DNA of 64,000 nt from Nocardia vulneris (GTDB lineage Bacteria; Actinomycetota; Actinomycetes; Mycobacteriales; Mycobacteriaceae): assembly GCF_001613425.1 (NCBI RefSeq), contig NZ_BDCI01000003.1, forward strand, positions 124,001 through 188,000. The letters are read 5' to 3'. Shown here piece by piece: positions 9,496-20,900 of the stretch. Position numbers and translations under genes: made by a program. The notes beneath the pieces are model-generated. The model was not told the DNA's origin. It was given only the letters and a program-made list of their open reading frames with translations, and searched no databases. Position 1 is the stretch's first letter; each line of letters begins with the position of its first letter.

Positions 9496-10725
9496 ATGAC
9501 CCTGACGAAGACCCGGCCTGCCGCCGGGGGCCGCACCACGCATGAACGCCGGATCGCCGCCGCGCTGTTCGCGGCAGGGCTGGCCACCTTCGCGACCATG
9601 TACAGCGCGCAGGCCCTGCTACCCAGCCTGTCCGAAGCGTTCGATGCGACGCCCGCCCATGCGGCGCTTGCGGTTTCGCTCACCACCGGGATGCTCGCGC
9701 TGGCCATCATCCCGGTGAGCGCGCTGTCCTCCCGGATCGGGCGCACCAGGGTGATGACCGTCTCTGCGGTGACCTCGGCGGTGATCGGGTTGCTGCTGCC
9801 GTTCAGTCCGTCGCTGGAGGTGCTGCTGACCGGGCGGGCGCTGCAAGGCTTGACCCTGGCCGGCGTGCCTGCCGTGGCGATGGCCTACCTGGCCGAGGAG
9901 ATCGGCGCCGCGGGACTCGGTGCGGCGATGGGCGTCTATATCGCGGGCACCAGCATGGGCGGGCTGGCCGGCCGGGTGATTCCGGCGTTCACGCTCGGCC
10001 TGGGTTCGTGGCGCTGGGCCGAGGCCACCATCTCGGTCGCGGCGGCGGTGTGCACCGTGTGGTTCGTCCGCAGTCTGCCGCCCTCCCGCGGTTTCGTCGC
10101 CCGACCGGCCGGAATCCGCACGGTGCTGGGCGATCTCGCCGTCCAGCTGCGCCACCGCGGACTCCTCGCGCTGTTCGGGCTGGCCCTGGTACTCGTCGGC
10201 ACGTTCGTCTCGCTCTACAACTTTCTCGGCTATCGGCTGACCCAGCCGCCCTTCGAATTGCCCGATGCGGTCGCGGGTTTGGTGTTCCTGCTCTATCTGG
10301 CGGGCACCGCGGTCGCGACCGTCGCCGGGCGGCTCGCCGATCGCGTCGGCCGGCACCGTGTGCTCGCGGGCACGGTGGTGCTCATGGGACTCGGATTGGC
10401 CCTGACCATTCCGGACAATCTGGTGGTGCTCATTCTCGGGATGTCCCTGTGCACCGCAGGGTTTTTCGGGGCGCACACGGTCGCCAGTGCCTGGGTCGGC
10501 GCCATGGCGTCGGGTAATCGCGGCGCGGCTTCGTCGCTGTACCTGTTCTCGTTCTACGTGGGCAGCGCCGTCGTCGGTGGCGCGGGCGGGGTCGCCTACA
10601 CGCACTACGGCTGGGCCGGTCTCACCGTGGGCGTCGCCGTCCTGCTGCTCATCGCGTTGATCCTGGTGTGTGCCTTGGCGATCCGCAGTTCGGCGCGGAC
10701 GCCCGCAGCCGAACCGACCCCATAA
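9496..10725 (+). CDS. MFS transporter, 12-TM, drug/metabolite exporter type
   Basis: A 409-residue major facilitator with about 12 hydrophobic helices in two halves. SRIGRTRVM after TM2 is the loop 2-3 motif, and GRLADRVGRHRV is its counterpart in the second half. It resembles the YnfM/arabinose-exporter-like group. Expression is probably set by the divergent LysR gene. The substrate is unknown. Convergent with rsmE, with 9 bp between stop codons. Confidence 0.88.
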   Translation: MTLTKTRPAAGGRTTHERRIAAALFAAGLATFATMYSAQALLPSLSEAFDATPAHAALAVSLTTGMLALAIIPVSALSSRIGRTRVMTVSAVTSAVIGLLLPFSPSLEVLLTGRALQGLTLAGVPAVAMAYLAEEIGAAGLGAAMGVYIAGTSMGGLAGRVIPAFTLGLGSWRWAEATISVAAAVCTVWFVRSLPPSRGFVARPAGIRTVLGDLAVQLRHRGLLALFGLALVLVGTFVSLYNFLGYRLTQPPFELPDAVAGLVFLLYLAGTAVATVAGRLADRVGRHRVLAGTVVLMGLGLALTIPDNLVVLILGMSLCTAGFFGAHTVASAWVGAMASGNRGAASSLYLFSFYVGSAVVGGAGGVAYTHYGWAGLTVGVAVLLLIALILVCALAIRSSARTPAAEPTP

Positions 10726-10734
10726 CGCCGCTGC

Positions 10735-11484
10735 CTAGCGCGCACCCCAGCGCGGGGTCAACGCACCCAGCGCACCGAGGGCGACCGCGGCGGCGGTCGA
10801 CGTGCGCAGCACCGTAGGGCCGAGCAGCACGATATCCGCGCCCGCCTCGGTGCACGCCGCGAGTTCGGCCTCGTCGAGACCGCCTTCGGGCCCGACGATC
10901 AGCACCACTTCGGGGACGCCGGCGAACGGCAGCGCCGTGAAACGGGCTGCGCCCGATTCGTGCAGCGCCGCGACGATCGCGCCGTCCGCCTTGGCTTTCC
11001 GGATCAGCTCGAGCACATCGCGGGTGCGATACAGCTCTGCCACCTCGGGGATGTAGGCGCGCCGGGATTGTCGCGCGGCCGAGCGCGCGGCGGCCCGCCA
11101 TTTCTCGACGGCCTTGCCCGCCTTGCCTTCCCAGTTCGCGATGCAGCGCGCGGCCTGCCACGGCACGATCGCGTCGGCACCGGCTTCGGTCATCAATTCG
11201 ACCGCCAGCTCCGACCGGTCGGACTTCGGCAGCGCCTGCACCACCGTCACCCGCGGCGTCACCGGCGCCGCCACCGCACGGTTCAGTACCCGCAGCTCCA
11301 GCCGGTCACGTTGGGCCGCAACCACTTCCGATTCGGCGAGGACACCGCGACCGTCCGACAGGGTGATCGGCTCACCGACCCGGATGCGGCGCACCGTCGC
11401 GGCATGCCTGCCCTCCGGGCCGTCGAGCACGGCGAGGGCGCCCGGCTCGGGCACCTCGTCGAGGTAGAAGACCGTCGCAGCCAA
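10735..11484 (-). CDS. rsmE: 16S rRNA (uracil-1498-N3)-methyltransferase RsmE
   Basis: SPOUT-class methyltransferase that makes m3U1498 in 16S rRNA using SAM. The 249 residues match the family: an N-terminal PUA-like barrel (VFYLDEVPEPG to about 75) and a C-terminal knotted domain with LPKSDRSELAVELMTEAGAD, VLIVGPEGGLDEAE and LLGPTVLRTSTAA as cofactor-site motifs. The TTG start at 11484 abuts the dnaJ stop with no gap, so translation is probably coupled. The dnaJ-rsmE order is conserved in actinobacteria (Rv2373c-Rv2372c). Confidence 0.93.
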   Translation of the reverse strand: MAATVFYLDEVPEPGALAVLDGPEGRHAATVRRIRVGEPITLSDGRGVLAESEVVAAQRDRLELRVLNRAVAAPVTPRVTVVQALPKSDRSELAVELMTEAGADAIVPWQAARCIANWEGKAGKAVEKWRAAARSAARQSRRAYIPEVAELYRTRDVLELIRKAKADGAIVAALHESGAARFTALPFAGVPEVVLIVGPEGGLDEAELAACTEAGADIVLLGPTVLRTSTAAAVALGALGALTPRWGAR

Positions 11485-12639
11485 TCAGCGCCCGCTGAAC
11501 GAGGCCCGCAGCCGGGCGAACAGCCCGCTGTTGTGCTCGGACTGCGTCGACATGACCTCGGCGCGCTCGTTCGGGCGGGTGCCCTTGTACTTGCGCAGCA
11601 GGTCGGTCTGCTTGCTGTCCAGCTTGCTCGGGATGACGATGTCCAGGTGCGCGAGCAGGTCACCGCGCGCGCCGGAACGCAGCCGCGGCATACCGTGGCC
11701 GCGCAGCACCGAGACCTCGCCGGGCTGAGTGCCGGGCGCGATGGTCAGTTCGGTCGGGCCGTCGAGGATGGTGTCGATCACCACGGTGGTGCCCAGCGTG
11801 GCGTCGACCATCGGCACGCGGATCGTGCAGTGCAGGTCGTCGCCGTCGCGCACGAACACGTCGTGCGGCTGTTCGACGATCTCGACGTACAGGTCACCCG
11901 CGTGCCCGCCGCCGGGACCGACCTCGCCCTGCGCGGCCAGACGCACCCGCATACCGTTCGCCACGCCCGCCGGGATCGGCGCCGCGATCTCCCGCCGCGC
12001 GCGCACCCGGCCGTCGCCACCACACTTGTGGCACGGATCAGGAATGGTCTCGCCGGCGCCACGGCAGGTCGGGCACGGGCGCGAGGTGAGCACCTGCCCC
12101 AGGAACGAGCGCTGCACGGACTGCACTTCGCCTGCGCCACCGCAGGTTTCGCAACGCACCGGCTTCGACTTGCCGTTGGTGCCCGCGCCGGTACACACGT
12201 CGCAGAGGATCGCGGTGTCGACGGTCAGGTGCTTGGTCACGCCGACCGCGCACTCGGCCAGGCTCAACCGGGTCCGCAGCAGCGAATCCGCGCCCGGCTG
12301 TACCCGTCCGCGCGGCTTGCGGGTGCCACCCGAGGCACCGCTCATGCCGCCGAAGAACGCCTCGAACACGTCGCCGAGCCCGCCGAAACCGGCGCCCGAG
12401 AAGCCCGCGCCGCCACCGCCGGATTCCAGCGGATCGCCGCCCATGTCGACGACGCGCCGCTTCTCCGGATCCGACAGCACCTCGTAGGCGGCCGACACTT
12501 CCTTGAACCTGGCCTGCGCCACCTCGTCGGGGTTGACGTCGGGGTGGAGCTCGCGAGCCAGCTTGCGATAGGCGCGCTTGATCTCCTGGTCGGTCGCGTT
12601 CTTCGCGACGCCGAGCAGTCCGTAGTAGTCCCGTGCCAC
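11485..12639 (-). CDS. dnaJ: Molecular chaperone DnaJ (type I, DnaJ2)
   Basis: Hsp40 co-chaperone that stimulates DnaK ATPase. J domain at residues 1-65 ([20 protein letters not shown]; the HPD triad is in [12 protein letters not shown]), then a G/F-rich linker (about 70-110) and a zinc domain with four CxxCxGxG-type repeats ([32 protein letters not shown]; about 145-210). Two beta-barrel substrate domains follow. GTG start at 12639. It sits 137 bp downstream of hrcA and abuts rsmE; this is the second actinobacterial DnaJ, not the dnaK-linked one. Confidence 0.95.
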   Translation of the reverse strand: MARDYYGLLGVAKNATDQEIKRAYRKLARELHPDVNPDEVAQARFKEVSAAYEVLSDPEKRRVVDMGGDPLESGGGGAGFSGAGFGGLGDVFEAFFGGMSGASGGTRKPRGRVQPGADSLLRTRLSLAECAVGVTKHLTVDTAILCDVCTGAGTNGKSKPVRCETCGGAGEVQSVQRSFLGQVLTSRPCPTCRGAGETIPDPCHKCGGDGRVRARREIAAPIPAGVANGMRVRLAAQGEVGPGGGHAGDLYVEIVEQPHDVFVRDGDDLHCTIRVPMVDATLGTTVVIDTILDGPTELTIAPGTQPGEVSVLRGHGMPRLRSGARGDLLAHLDIVIPSKLDSKQTDLLRKYKGTRPNERAEVMSTQSEHNSGLFARLRASFSGR

Positions 12640-12776
12640 TTGAGTTCTCTAGTCCTTGGTCGTTCTCGACAGTGCCCGACGGTGCCTTCACCGTTCCAAC
12701 CGCATGCCCAGCATTAGTCGGATGCACTCAACTTTATCCGGCCGGAGGTTCGAGGGTAGCAGCGGCATCGGAGCCG

Positions 12777-13808
12777 TCAGCGTTCGGCGAGGACCTCACC
12801 GATATAGCGGGCGACCGCCGCGACCGAAGCGATCGTGCCCGGGTAGTCCATCCGCGTGGGACCGAGCACACCCATACCGCCCAGGATGGTGCTCGCCGTG
12901 CCGTAGCCGGTCGACACCACCGAGGTGCCGCGCATCTGCTCGACCTGCGTCTCCTCGCCGATCCGCACGGTCACGGTGCCGGGCTGCTGCGCGGCCGCGA
13001 GCAGTTTGAGCACGATGACCTGTTCCTCCAGCGCCTCGAGCACGTCACGCAGCGAACCCGGGAACCCGAAGTCCGCCGCGTTGCGGGTCAGGTTCGCCGT
13101 ACCGCCGAGCACCAGACGTTCTTCGGGATGCTCCACCAGCGTCTCCACCAGCACCGTCGACACCCGGATCAGCACGTCCCGCAAACGCAGCGGCGCCCGC
13201 TCGGGCAGCTCCGCCACCGCGGCCGACGCCGCCGCCAGCCGCTTGCCGTCCATCGCCCCGCCGAGCATGCCGCGCAGCGCCGCCAAATCCTCGTCATCGA
13301 TCAGCGCACCCAACTCCACCAGACGCTGATCGACCCGCCCCGTGTCGGTGATCACCACGAGCAACAGCCGCGCCGGATTCAACGCGACCACCTCGATGTG
13401 CCGCACCGTCGACACCGACACCGACGGATACTGCACCACCGCGACCTGCCTGGTCAGCTGCGCCAGCAACCGCACCCCGCGGCGCAGCACATCGTCCAGA
13501 TCGACGCCCGACTCCAAGAACTCCATGATCGCCCGGCGCTCCGCGCCCGAGAGCGGCTTCACCTCCGCGATCCGGTCCACGAACTGCCGATAGCCCTTGT
13601 CCGTCGGGATCCGGCCCGAGCTGGTGTGCGGCTGCGTGATGTAGCCCTCCGCCTCCAGCACCGCCATATCGTTGCGCACCGTCGCACTGGAAACACCCAG
13701 ATTGTGCCGCTCCACCAGGCTCTTCGACCCGATCGGCTCCTTCGTCGCCACATAGTCCGCGACGATCGCGCGTAGGACCTCGAAGCGCCTGTCCTCGGTG
13801 CTCGACAT
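12777..13808 (-). CDS. hrcA: Heat-inducible transcription repressor HrcA
   Basis: Represses groE-type heat-shock genes by binding CIRCE operators, and needs GroEL to fold. The start is ATG 13808 after GAGGAGGTGGGG, giving 343 residues; the frame is open upstream but that extension is not protein-like. Winged-helix DNA-binding domain at about 1-75 ([20 protein letters not shown], then [18 protein letters not shown]), followed by a GAF-like domain and the dimerisation C-terminus. No CIRCE (TTAGCACTC-N9-GAGTGCTAA) is present near its own promoter. Confidence 0.95.
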   Translation of the reverse strand: MSSTEDRRFEVLRAIVADYVATKEPIGSKSLVERHNLGVSSATVRNDMAVLEAEGYITQPHTSSGRIPTDKGYRQFVDRIAEVKPLSGAERRAIMEFLESGVDLDDVLRRGVRLLAQLTRQVAVVQYPSVSVSTVRHIEVVALNPARLLLVVITDTGRVDQRLVELGALIDDEDLAALRGMLGGAMDGKRLAAASAAVAELPERAPLRLRDVLIRVSTVLVETLVEHPEERLVLGGTANLTRNAADFGFPGSLRDVLEALEEQVIVLKLLAAAQQPGTVTVRIGEETQVEQMRGTSVVSTGYGTASTILGGMGVLGPTRMDYPGTIASVAAVARYIGEVLAER

Positions 13809-13890
13809 GGCCCCACCTCCTCGCTTCGTCCTCGGGCACGCCACCGACAACCCGATCCCATCGCACAACACCCTGTGCATCCCGGTCCGT

Positions 13891-13902
13891 CTGGTTAACC
13901 AG
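13891..13902. promoter_or_regulatory. Perfect 12-bp palindrome upstream of hrcA
   Basis: CTGGTTAACCAG lies about 83 bp before the hrcA ATG, in the least GC-rich part of the 13809-14095 gap between the divergent hrcA and T7SS genes. It could be an operator for either promoter; it is not CIRCE. No further evidence. Confidence 0.3.
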
Positions 13903-14095
13903 TCTAATTGCCTATACCCGATTCGCCCCGCTCGCACACCGGGGGCGGGGCGGGGCGACGCGCCTGCCGAGACACGGGAACGGCTTGCCTGTACCGAGTC
14001 GCGGTGATGAAATCTGAAACTCGGTGGAACCGATCGTCGGTCCGGCGCGTCTGTGTTGAGTAACGGATCGAATCTCGAATCAGGGGGGTAGACCG

Positions 14096-14602
14096 GTGGA
14101 CGACGGACGCCGCGACGACGCGCGCACACGCAATGACGAACTACGTGACCAGATCGATTCCCTACTGGGCACTTTCGAGCAGCAGCAACGAGATCTGGCC
14201 GAAGCGCAGTCCACGCTGGCGGCCACCACGGTGACGGCGTGGTCCTCGGACAATCTGGTTCGTGTGGTGAGCAACGCCGCGGGAGTTCCCACCGAGGTCC
14301 ATGTCGAACCCACCGCGTTCAAGCGATCCACCCCGGCGAAATTGGGCCGGTCCATCACGGAGGCGGTGCAGGCCGCCGCACGACAAGCGCTGGCAGCGAC
14401 GCAGCAGGCGATAGCTCCGATGCAGCAGGCCACCGCCGGCCTTCCCGATCTGTCCGATCTCGTTCCGGGCGCACCGAGTATTCGTCACCTGGTCGACACG
14501 ATGTTTCCAGAGCCCGCCATCGTCCCGCAGGAGCCGCCCGCGCCGCCGGAAGACGAGGACGAGTACTACCGCAACCGGTCCTACCTGCAGGACCGCCCGT
14601 GA
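14096..14602 (+). CDS. YbaB/EbfC-like protein at head of T7SS toxin operon
   Basis: A 168-residue protein with GTG start at 14096 after a GGGGGG-rich site. The first 110 residues resemble the YbaB/EbfC DNA-binding family as found in actinobacterial ESX effector operons: a helix with [20 protein letters not shown], two strands around [19 protein letters not shown], and a long alanine-rich helix (about 82-110). The C-terminus is proline/acid rich and disordered. The stop overlaps the next start (GTGA), so all three genes form one translational unit. It may bind DNA or act in substrate recognition; neither is shown. Confidence 0.75.
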   Translation: MDDGRRDDARTRNDELRDQIDSLLGTFEQQQRDLAEAQSTLAATTVTAWSSDNLVRVVSNAAGVPTEVHVEPTAFKRSTPAKLGRSITEAVQAAARQALAATQQAIAPMQQATAGLPDLSDLVPGAPSIRHLVDTMFPEPAIVPQEPPAPPEDEDEYYRNRSYLQDRP

Positions 14603-14913
14603 CGAACTTCCGTGTCGACCCGGACGCCCTCCGCGCGACTCGCACCGAATTCGTCAGTGTCGCCGACCAGATCGCCAGTGCCGCACAGAAACTGCGCCAA
14701 GTGATCGAGGCCGAGGGTGAGTGCTGGGGGTCCGACAAAATCGGCCAGAGTTTCGCCAAGAACTACACCCCCGGTGTGCCGAAGGCCCTCGCGGGCGTCG
14801 ACGGCCTCGGCAAGGCGATGAGCACGCTCGGCGACAAGATGGTCGCGACCGCGAACGAACTGCAGAACCGCGATCAGATCAACGCGGCCCAGCTGAACCA
14901 GAACAACCCCTGA
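14599..14913 (+). CDS. WXG100-like small T7SS protein
   Basis: A 104-residue all-helical protein of EsxA/EsxB size and shape: helix 1 (DALRATRTEFVSVADQIAS), a central turn with C-W-G-S-D in place of WxG, and helix 2 (VDGLGKAMSTLGDKMVATAN). It overlaps the preceding gene (GTGA) and the toxin start (TGATG). Such proteins usually pair with the N-terminal helical domain of the large effector that follows and bring it to the ESX translocon (family knowledge). The central W is present but the third position is not the canonical WxG spacing (WGS). Confidence 0.8.
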   Translation: MTNFRVDPDALRATRTEFVSVADQIASAAQKLRQVIEAEGECWGSDKIGQSFAKNYTPGVPKALAGVDGLGKAMSTLGDKMVATANELQNRDQINAAQLNQNNP

Positions 14914-17900
14914 TGGGCATCGAGATCCCGGAATCCCTGCAATGGGTCGCCAAATGGATTGTCGGTGCGGGCGATTGGCCCGAAGGCGATGAGACCGCGA
15001 TGTGGCGCGTGTCCGACGCGTGGTCGGCGATGTCGTCGGCACTCAACGAAATCGACGACGAGGCCGCACATGCGGTCGGGCAGGCGTTGGCAGCCATCGA
15101 TGGCCGAACCCACGAGGCCATCGCGGCGTACTGGGACCAGCTGACCGGGCAGCAGGGCGCTTGGACGAGCCTGGTCAAATATCTCGACTCGCTCGCCGAT
15201 CAAATCGGCGACGGCGCAGCCGATATCGAGCAGACCAAACTCGTCATCATCGGCACGATGGTCATCTTCGCGATCGAGATGGCCCCGCTGCTGGCCACCG
15301 CCTGGACCGGGATCAGCGCTGCGGGCGCGGTCGCTCTGCGGGTGGCCACCCAGATCACCATCCGCATGGCGATCAAACAGCTGATCGCTCGAATGCTCAC
15401 CCGTGCCGCCGCCAAGGCCGCCGCTCGCGCCGCGCTGCACGGCGCCATCTTCGAAGCCATCGAAGAGGGTGGGCTGGAGATCGGCACCAAGATTCTGCAG
15501 GTCGGCATCGGCCACCGCGACGAGATCACCATGCAGGATGTGAAGGACGCCGGTGTGGCGGCGGCCGCGGGCGCCGCGGGCGGTGCGGTGGGCGCCGGCC
15601 TCGGCAACGGAGGGTTGCTCTCCGGTGCGGCCGATGTCGCGTCCAGTCGGCTCGGCCGCGCCACCGTAGCCGCCACAACCGAGGCGACCACGGGCATCGC
15701 GGGCGAAATAGCGGGCGCCGCCACCGCAGCCGCGCTCACCGACCAACCGTTCAATCTCACCCTCGACAGCATCACTTCCTCTGCGGCCCAAGGCGTTCCG
15801 GCCGGTGTCCACGCGGCAGGCAACCACCACTCCGAGACCGAGGCGCCCGCGCCCGATCCGAGTATCGAAGAGCTGGGCAACACTCCGCCAGCCCCGAGCA
15901 CGCAGCAATCCGAAGGCACTCAGCCCGCAGCACAAGCTGAACCGAGCGAAACGCAGAGCGCTCCCTCGCCGGAAAGCACGACGCCTGCGGTCACCAGCCC
16001 CGCCGCGGACACCACGTCTCCGGCGAACTCCACTGATACGAACCAGGCACCCGCGCCTGAACACAACGAATCCACGAGCGCGGCGGCGAGCACAGCGCCG
16101 TCCGAAAATGCTGATACCCGAACTGATCCGACCGCACCAGCCACCTCGGAGATAGAGGCGCCCACTGAGTCGGCGACGAATCCGCTGTCGCAAAACCCGT
16201 CCGCCACCGATGGGCTCGCACCCGCCGAATCCGGCATCGCCACGGATAACCCGGCCAGTCACCAGGATTCGAGTCCATCCACGCCGAGTACTTGCGCTGG
16301 TCCCGATACTGCCGCCTCCGCGGGGATTTCGAGTACCGCAGACTCGCCGCAAGCAGCGGCGCCGACGTCCGAGCAGGTCTCCTCAACCCAGCACCCCGGC
16401 ACGACGCCTGATTCGCCTGCTGGACAACAGGTCTCAGCTCAAAGTCCTGAGCCGGCGACAGCCGATTCGCCTGTGGGTCAACGGACGCAGGCGACCACTT
16501 CGCCGACGGACAATGTTCCGGCGCCGGCAACACCCGGACCATCTCCGGATCGGTTCGAATCGTCGACAACGGCCCTGCCGCTGTCGGACACGGCCGCTTC
16601 GGCACCGAACCAGGCCGAAAGTTCGACCAACGCCACTGCTCCCGTCTCCACTACCACCGCGTCCGCTCCGACCATCAGCCCACCGTCGACCTACGCGCCC
16701 GCTGCCGACTCCGGACATCGCGCGACAGTGCCCACGACCGATACAGCGGCTCCCACGCAGTCCGCGAATCCGGCACAGGCAGCCAATCCGGCACAAACAC
16801 CGGCGACTTCGGCACCGGTGGCGGCTGGTCCAGTGGCAGGACCTCGTGTTGTCGCGCCTCCCCTCGCTCCTCTCGGCCCCACCGGCGCCGGGCCGGCGAA
16901 CCTGCTTTCCGACCCCGCACGCGGCCCCGGCACCACGCAGGCCCCGCTGTCCTCCGAGCCGGCTCGTCCATCGGATCCCGCTCGTCCGTCGGATCCCGCT
17001 CGTCCTCAGCCGAACCCTGCGCCGGACTCAGCACGCACCACACCGACGAGCCCGACCACCGCGGATCCGACCCGTCCGGTACCGAGCAGTCCCACCGCTA
17101 CGCCGAGCACACCACGTCCGCCTGCGGTCGAGCAGGCTCGAACAGATGCTGCCGAAGCACCAGCCCGTCCGGACGAGTTGGACCGTGGCGATCCTGATCC
17201 GTCCGACCGCACCCCGGCCACGGACACCGCTCCAGACGATCCGGCAGCCGGCGAGCGACACGACACCCTCTGGGGAGCAGAAGATGGCACTGCTGATCTA
17301 CTTCAACCAGATCAGGGACGACCCGACCGAGGTGGAGTACCGATTCGGGGAGACGAGGGACAACCTCGATCGGAGCCTGATCATCGACAAGACGGACAAC
17401 ACCGTCCGGACGGCCCAACCGGAGGACGGGATTTTCCGCTCCGCAGCGGGACAGATCCTGATCAGAGCCGAACGCGAGAAGACCTGGCCGCCGAACGGCA
17501 TGATCGCCTCGTAGATCCGTCCGCGACCACCCTCGCGACGCCGACCGACACCGAATCGACTTCCGCTCCGCGCCCAGCGCATTCGACGGCGCCGGTTGAC
17601 GCCACCCAGAGTGCGCCGAGTACCGCTCTCACGCAACCACATTCGACGTCGAATCGAAGCGTGCCGTACCACACCGAACCCAGTGTCTCGGCATTGCCGC
17701 CCGGCTATAGCCATCTCGACCCCGACTTCCACCAACGACAGGCGCGGCTGCCCGACTGGTGGCCCCGCGAGGGCGCACCGACCACTACCCAACAGCCGAG
17801 TGAAACTCGGGCACAGCGTGATTCCGAGCCCGGAACCCATCCCGACCAACCTCACCGCAATCCCAGCCCCGTCATCGACAACTTCATCGCCCGAGCCCCG

Positions 17901-20900
17901 GAGTCCCTGCCACCGTCCCGCCGACCTGGTCGCGAAACCGCACCGAACCAGCCGCCGGCACAGGCTCACCGCCCACCGAATCCTGCCCGGACTCACCAGG
18001 ATCAGGTCCGCGCAGCCCGCGAGTTCTTCCGCAACCAACGGCCCGACTCCGACCGAGTCACCGAGGTAAATCCCGCACGCCATCCCTTCTCCCCCACCGC
18101 GCCGTCATTCGATGTGCGGCGCTACGCCGACCGCGGCATCAGCGTGATCAGCGTCCGGGTGCATCTCACCCCCGGCCCCTACGCCTCGCCGTTGGAGATC
18201 CAGAACCTGATGGAGTCGGCGCAACGCGCGACCGACCAAGCCTTCAACACCGCACCGCGCCTGCTCAACGGCGACCGCCTACTCATCGACCTCGTCTTCA
18301 CCACCGACCCTTCGACCGCCCACCTCCAAGCGAACGTCACGCAGGCCCCCGGCGACCTCAGCAACTGGTCGGTCCACGCCCGCCCAGAAACCTTGGCCAA
18401 CAACATCCGTCAGCAGTTGGGCCTGCTCTCGAACGAGCCCGGCACCCACCCCGGACTCACCGCGACAGACCTGCGCCAGATCAGCAACGACATCGCCGCG
18501 GCCCATACCCCGAGCAGCTTCACCGACCTCCCCGGCACCCGAGTGATCGACCATCATCGACTACGAGACCTGGAAAATGATGCCTACCAGGCAGCGGTCG
18601 AAGACGCGCTACGCGACGGTGACCGCTTCATACGAGGGGCAGACCCTCGAACACATCCATACGGTCAGCTGATCAACGATGGTGGGCCAACCCGCCCGGG
18701 CCGCAGCAACAATTGCCTCGATAACGCACTGGCGGCGTTGTCCTCATTTTTCGGTCGCCCACAGGTCGCATTGCCACGCTGGTTGGATCGGCTTCCCAAT
18801 GGCGCCGTGGACGTTCGTAGCGGCGAACACGGCGGCTTGGAGCGTGCCGCGAACTGGCTGGGCAGCGGCCTCACTGGATACAACAACCGAGGGCTGACAG
18901 TCTCCGAACAGTTCGACTCGGTACACAACTGGATCGCACATCTCGGTCCAGGTTCAGCAGCTCTCGTCGTCAACGAATGGGCTGCTCGTGATCGGAATGG
19001 GGAACTCCGATACGACCAAAACGGAGACCCGGTCACTGCCGGGTCTCATGCCACAGTCATTGTTTACCCGCCAGGCGCAGCCGGACCGCTGTGGTGGTGC
19101 CCGCAATCCGGCGCTATCTCCGACCACCCGCCAGCATGGATGGTCGACGATTCGTCCGGAGTTTGGTTTACCCCGATCCCACCCGACCGAGGAGCGCACA
19201 ATGCCGGAGCTGTTTCCAACCAGCGACCAAGTGGAGCAATACCTGGCACAGATCTTCGGCCCAGATCGGGAACACCAGCTGTTCCAGTTCGAGAACGGCT
19301 GGGTGGCGCTTCCGATCCTGACCGACGAGGAGATAGCGGCGGGACAAGGACTCGGGCTGACGAAACTAGTGATCGATTCCGAGACCGGAGTAGTAATCGA
19401 GTACCCGAGCTGGTCGGTCAGGATGGTGATGGACAACTACATCGAGGCGAAGCGGACCGGTCGACCGCCGATGGGCGGGCAAGTCTATCCACCCCAGTGG
19501 GAAGTGACCTTCGAACGAACTCGGGAAGACCAGACCGAACTGGAGTACCTGGTCCAAGCATCATCTACGACAGAACCACCCACCCATCACCAACTGATCA
19601 TCGACAAGCAGACACTCCGTTCACGAACGAACACCCCAGCGATCCATCCCGCGTGCGCACAGACGACAGCCTGGGCACACGCGAACCGGAATCCGGACGG
19701 TACGTGGCCCCAACGAGGGACGTTCACCTTCTAGATTCAGCGCACAACACTGATCAACCGATAGCCCCGAGCCTCGCCTCCGACGCGCCTCCGGACGACC
19801 CTGGAAGCAGGCGGGATCGCTCAGGTCGATCTATAGACACCGGCGGCCGCCAGTACCCGCCATACATCGACCCCACTGCACACAACCGACCGGACACACC
19901 TCACGTCGAACGGGCTGACGACCCGAACGCGGCGAGCCGCTTCGCCGAAGAACATCGGATCGCCCACCCGACACCGGACGACCGGCCTGCACCGCGTGAA
20001 ACTCCCACCGTCTCGGATCCTGGGTCCTTGAGACGGGGCGAGGAAGCATTCCGGCACGCCAACCCACACATCCGGAATGATCGTCCGCTGGAATACCCGA
20101 TTGCCCAGGCGACTGATCCTGAGTCACTCAGGCGAGGCGAGGAGGCTTTTCGGCACGCCGACCCACACACCCGGAATGAGCGCCCAGCAGAGCATCCCAT
20201 CCCCGGCCGGGAGGATTCTCACACAGCAGGGAGCTCCGACTTCACCCAACCGCAGAGCCAATCGGAACAGCCTCGTCTCGGGCCGTGGGTCGACCAGGAC
20301 GGACGGGAACATTGGCCGCGGGACGCACCGGGCACATGGCGCGACGCGAACGGTCAGGTTCGTGACCTCCGTGGTCAGTTCACCAGCGACCCATATCGAC
20401 GCACTGAAGTCGATCTGCGCGCCGTGCTGGGCGAGTCCAGGTCACACGAATTATCCGCAATTGCGCTCGACAGGCACCGAGAAATGGCGGTAGAGCGCGA
20501 GCGCGCAAGAGACCTGCGCGACAGACTGCTCGAAGCGCGTGATGCACTCGCCGCCGAACTCGGAGTCACAGCGAAAGACCTCAACAGACAGAACCGAGAT
20601 GCAACTGTCGAGAGACTGCGGTTGCTCGCTCTTACGATGGGCGATAACGAGCAGGCCGCACGAATCGATACGCTCAATCGACTAGCACTCGAAACCTCCC
20701 GCGCGATCTGGGCAGTTGTAGACCGCGCGGAACAAGCGGGAATGAATGGTGCCCGCGATATCCTCCCGGAGCATGCACTGATCTTGACTGGCCTCGCCGA
20801 GAGTGGGCCAGGCAAGGCGAATACCCTCGATCTCGTCGTTCTGATTCCCGCAGGGCCGGAACAAGATCCGTATCTGCTTGTTCTGGAAGCCAAGGGATTC

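Noticed and set aside
10960..12717. Long plus-strand ORF opposite rsmE and dnaJ
   Set aside because: Antisense shadow of two firmly identified genes; His/Arg/Gln-rich with no family features.
16210..17283. Upstream part of the +1 frame before the nested gene at 17284
   Set aside because: It is an Arg/Pro-rich shadow of the toxin linker with poor third-position bias; only the portion from ATG 17284 looks coding.
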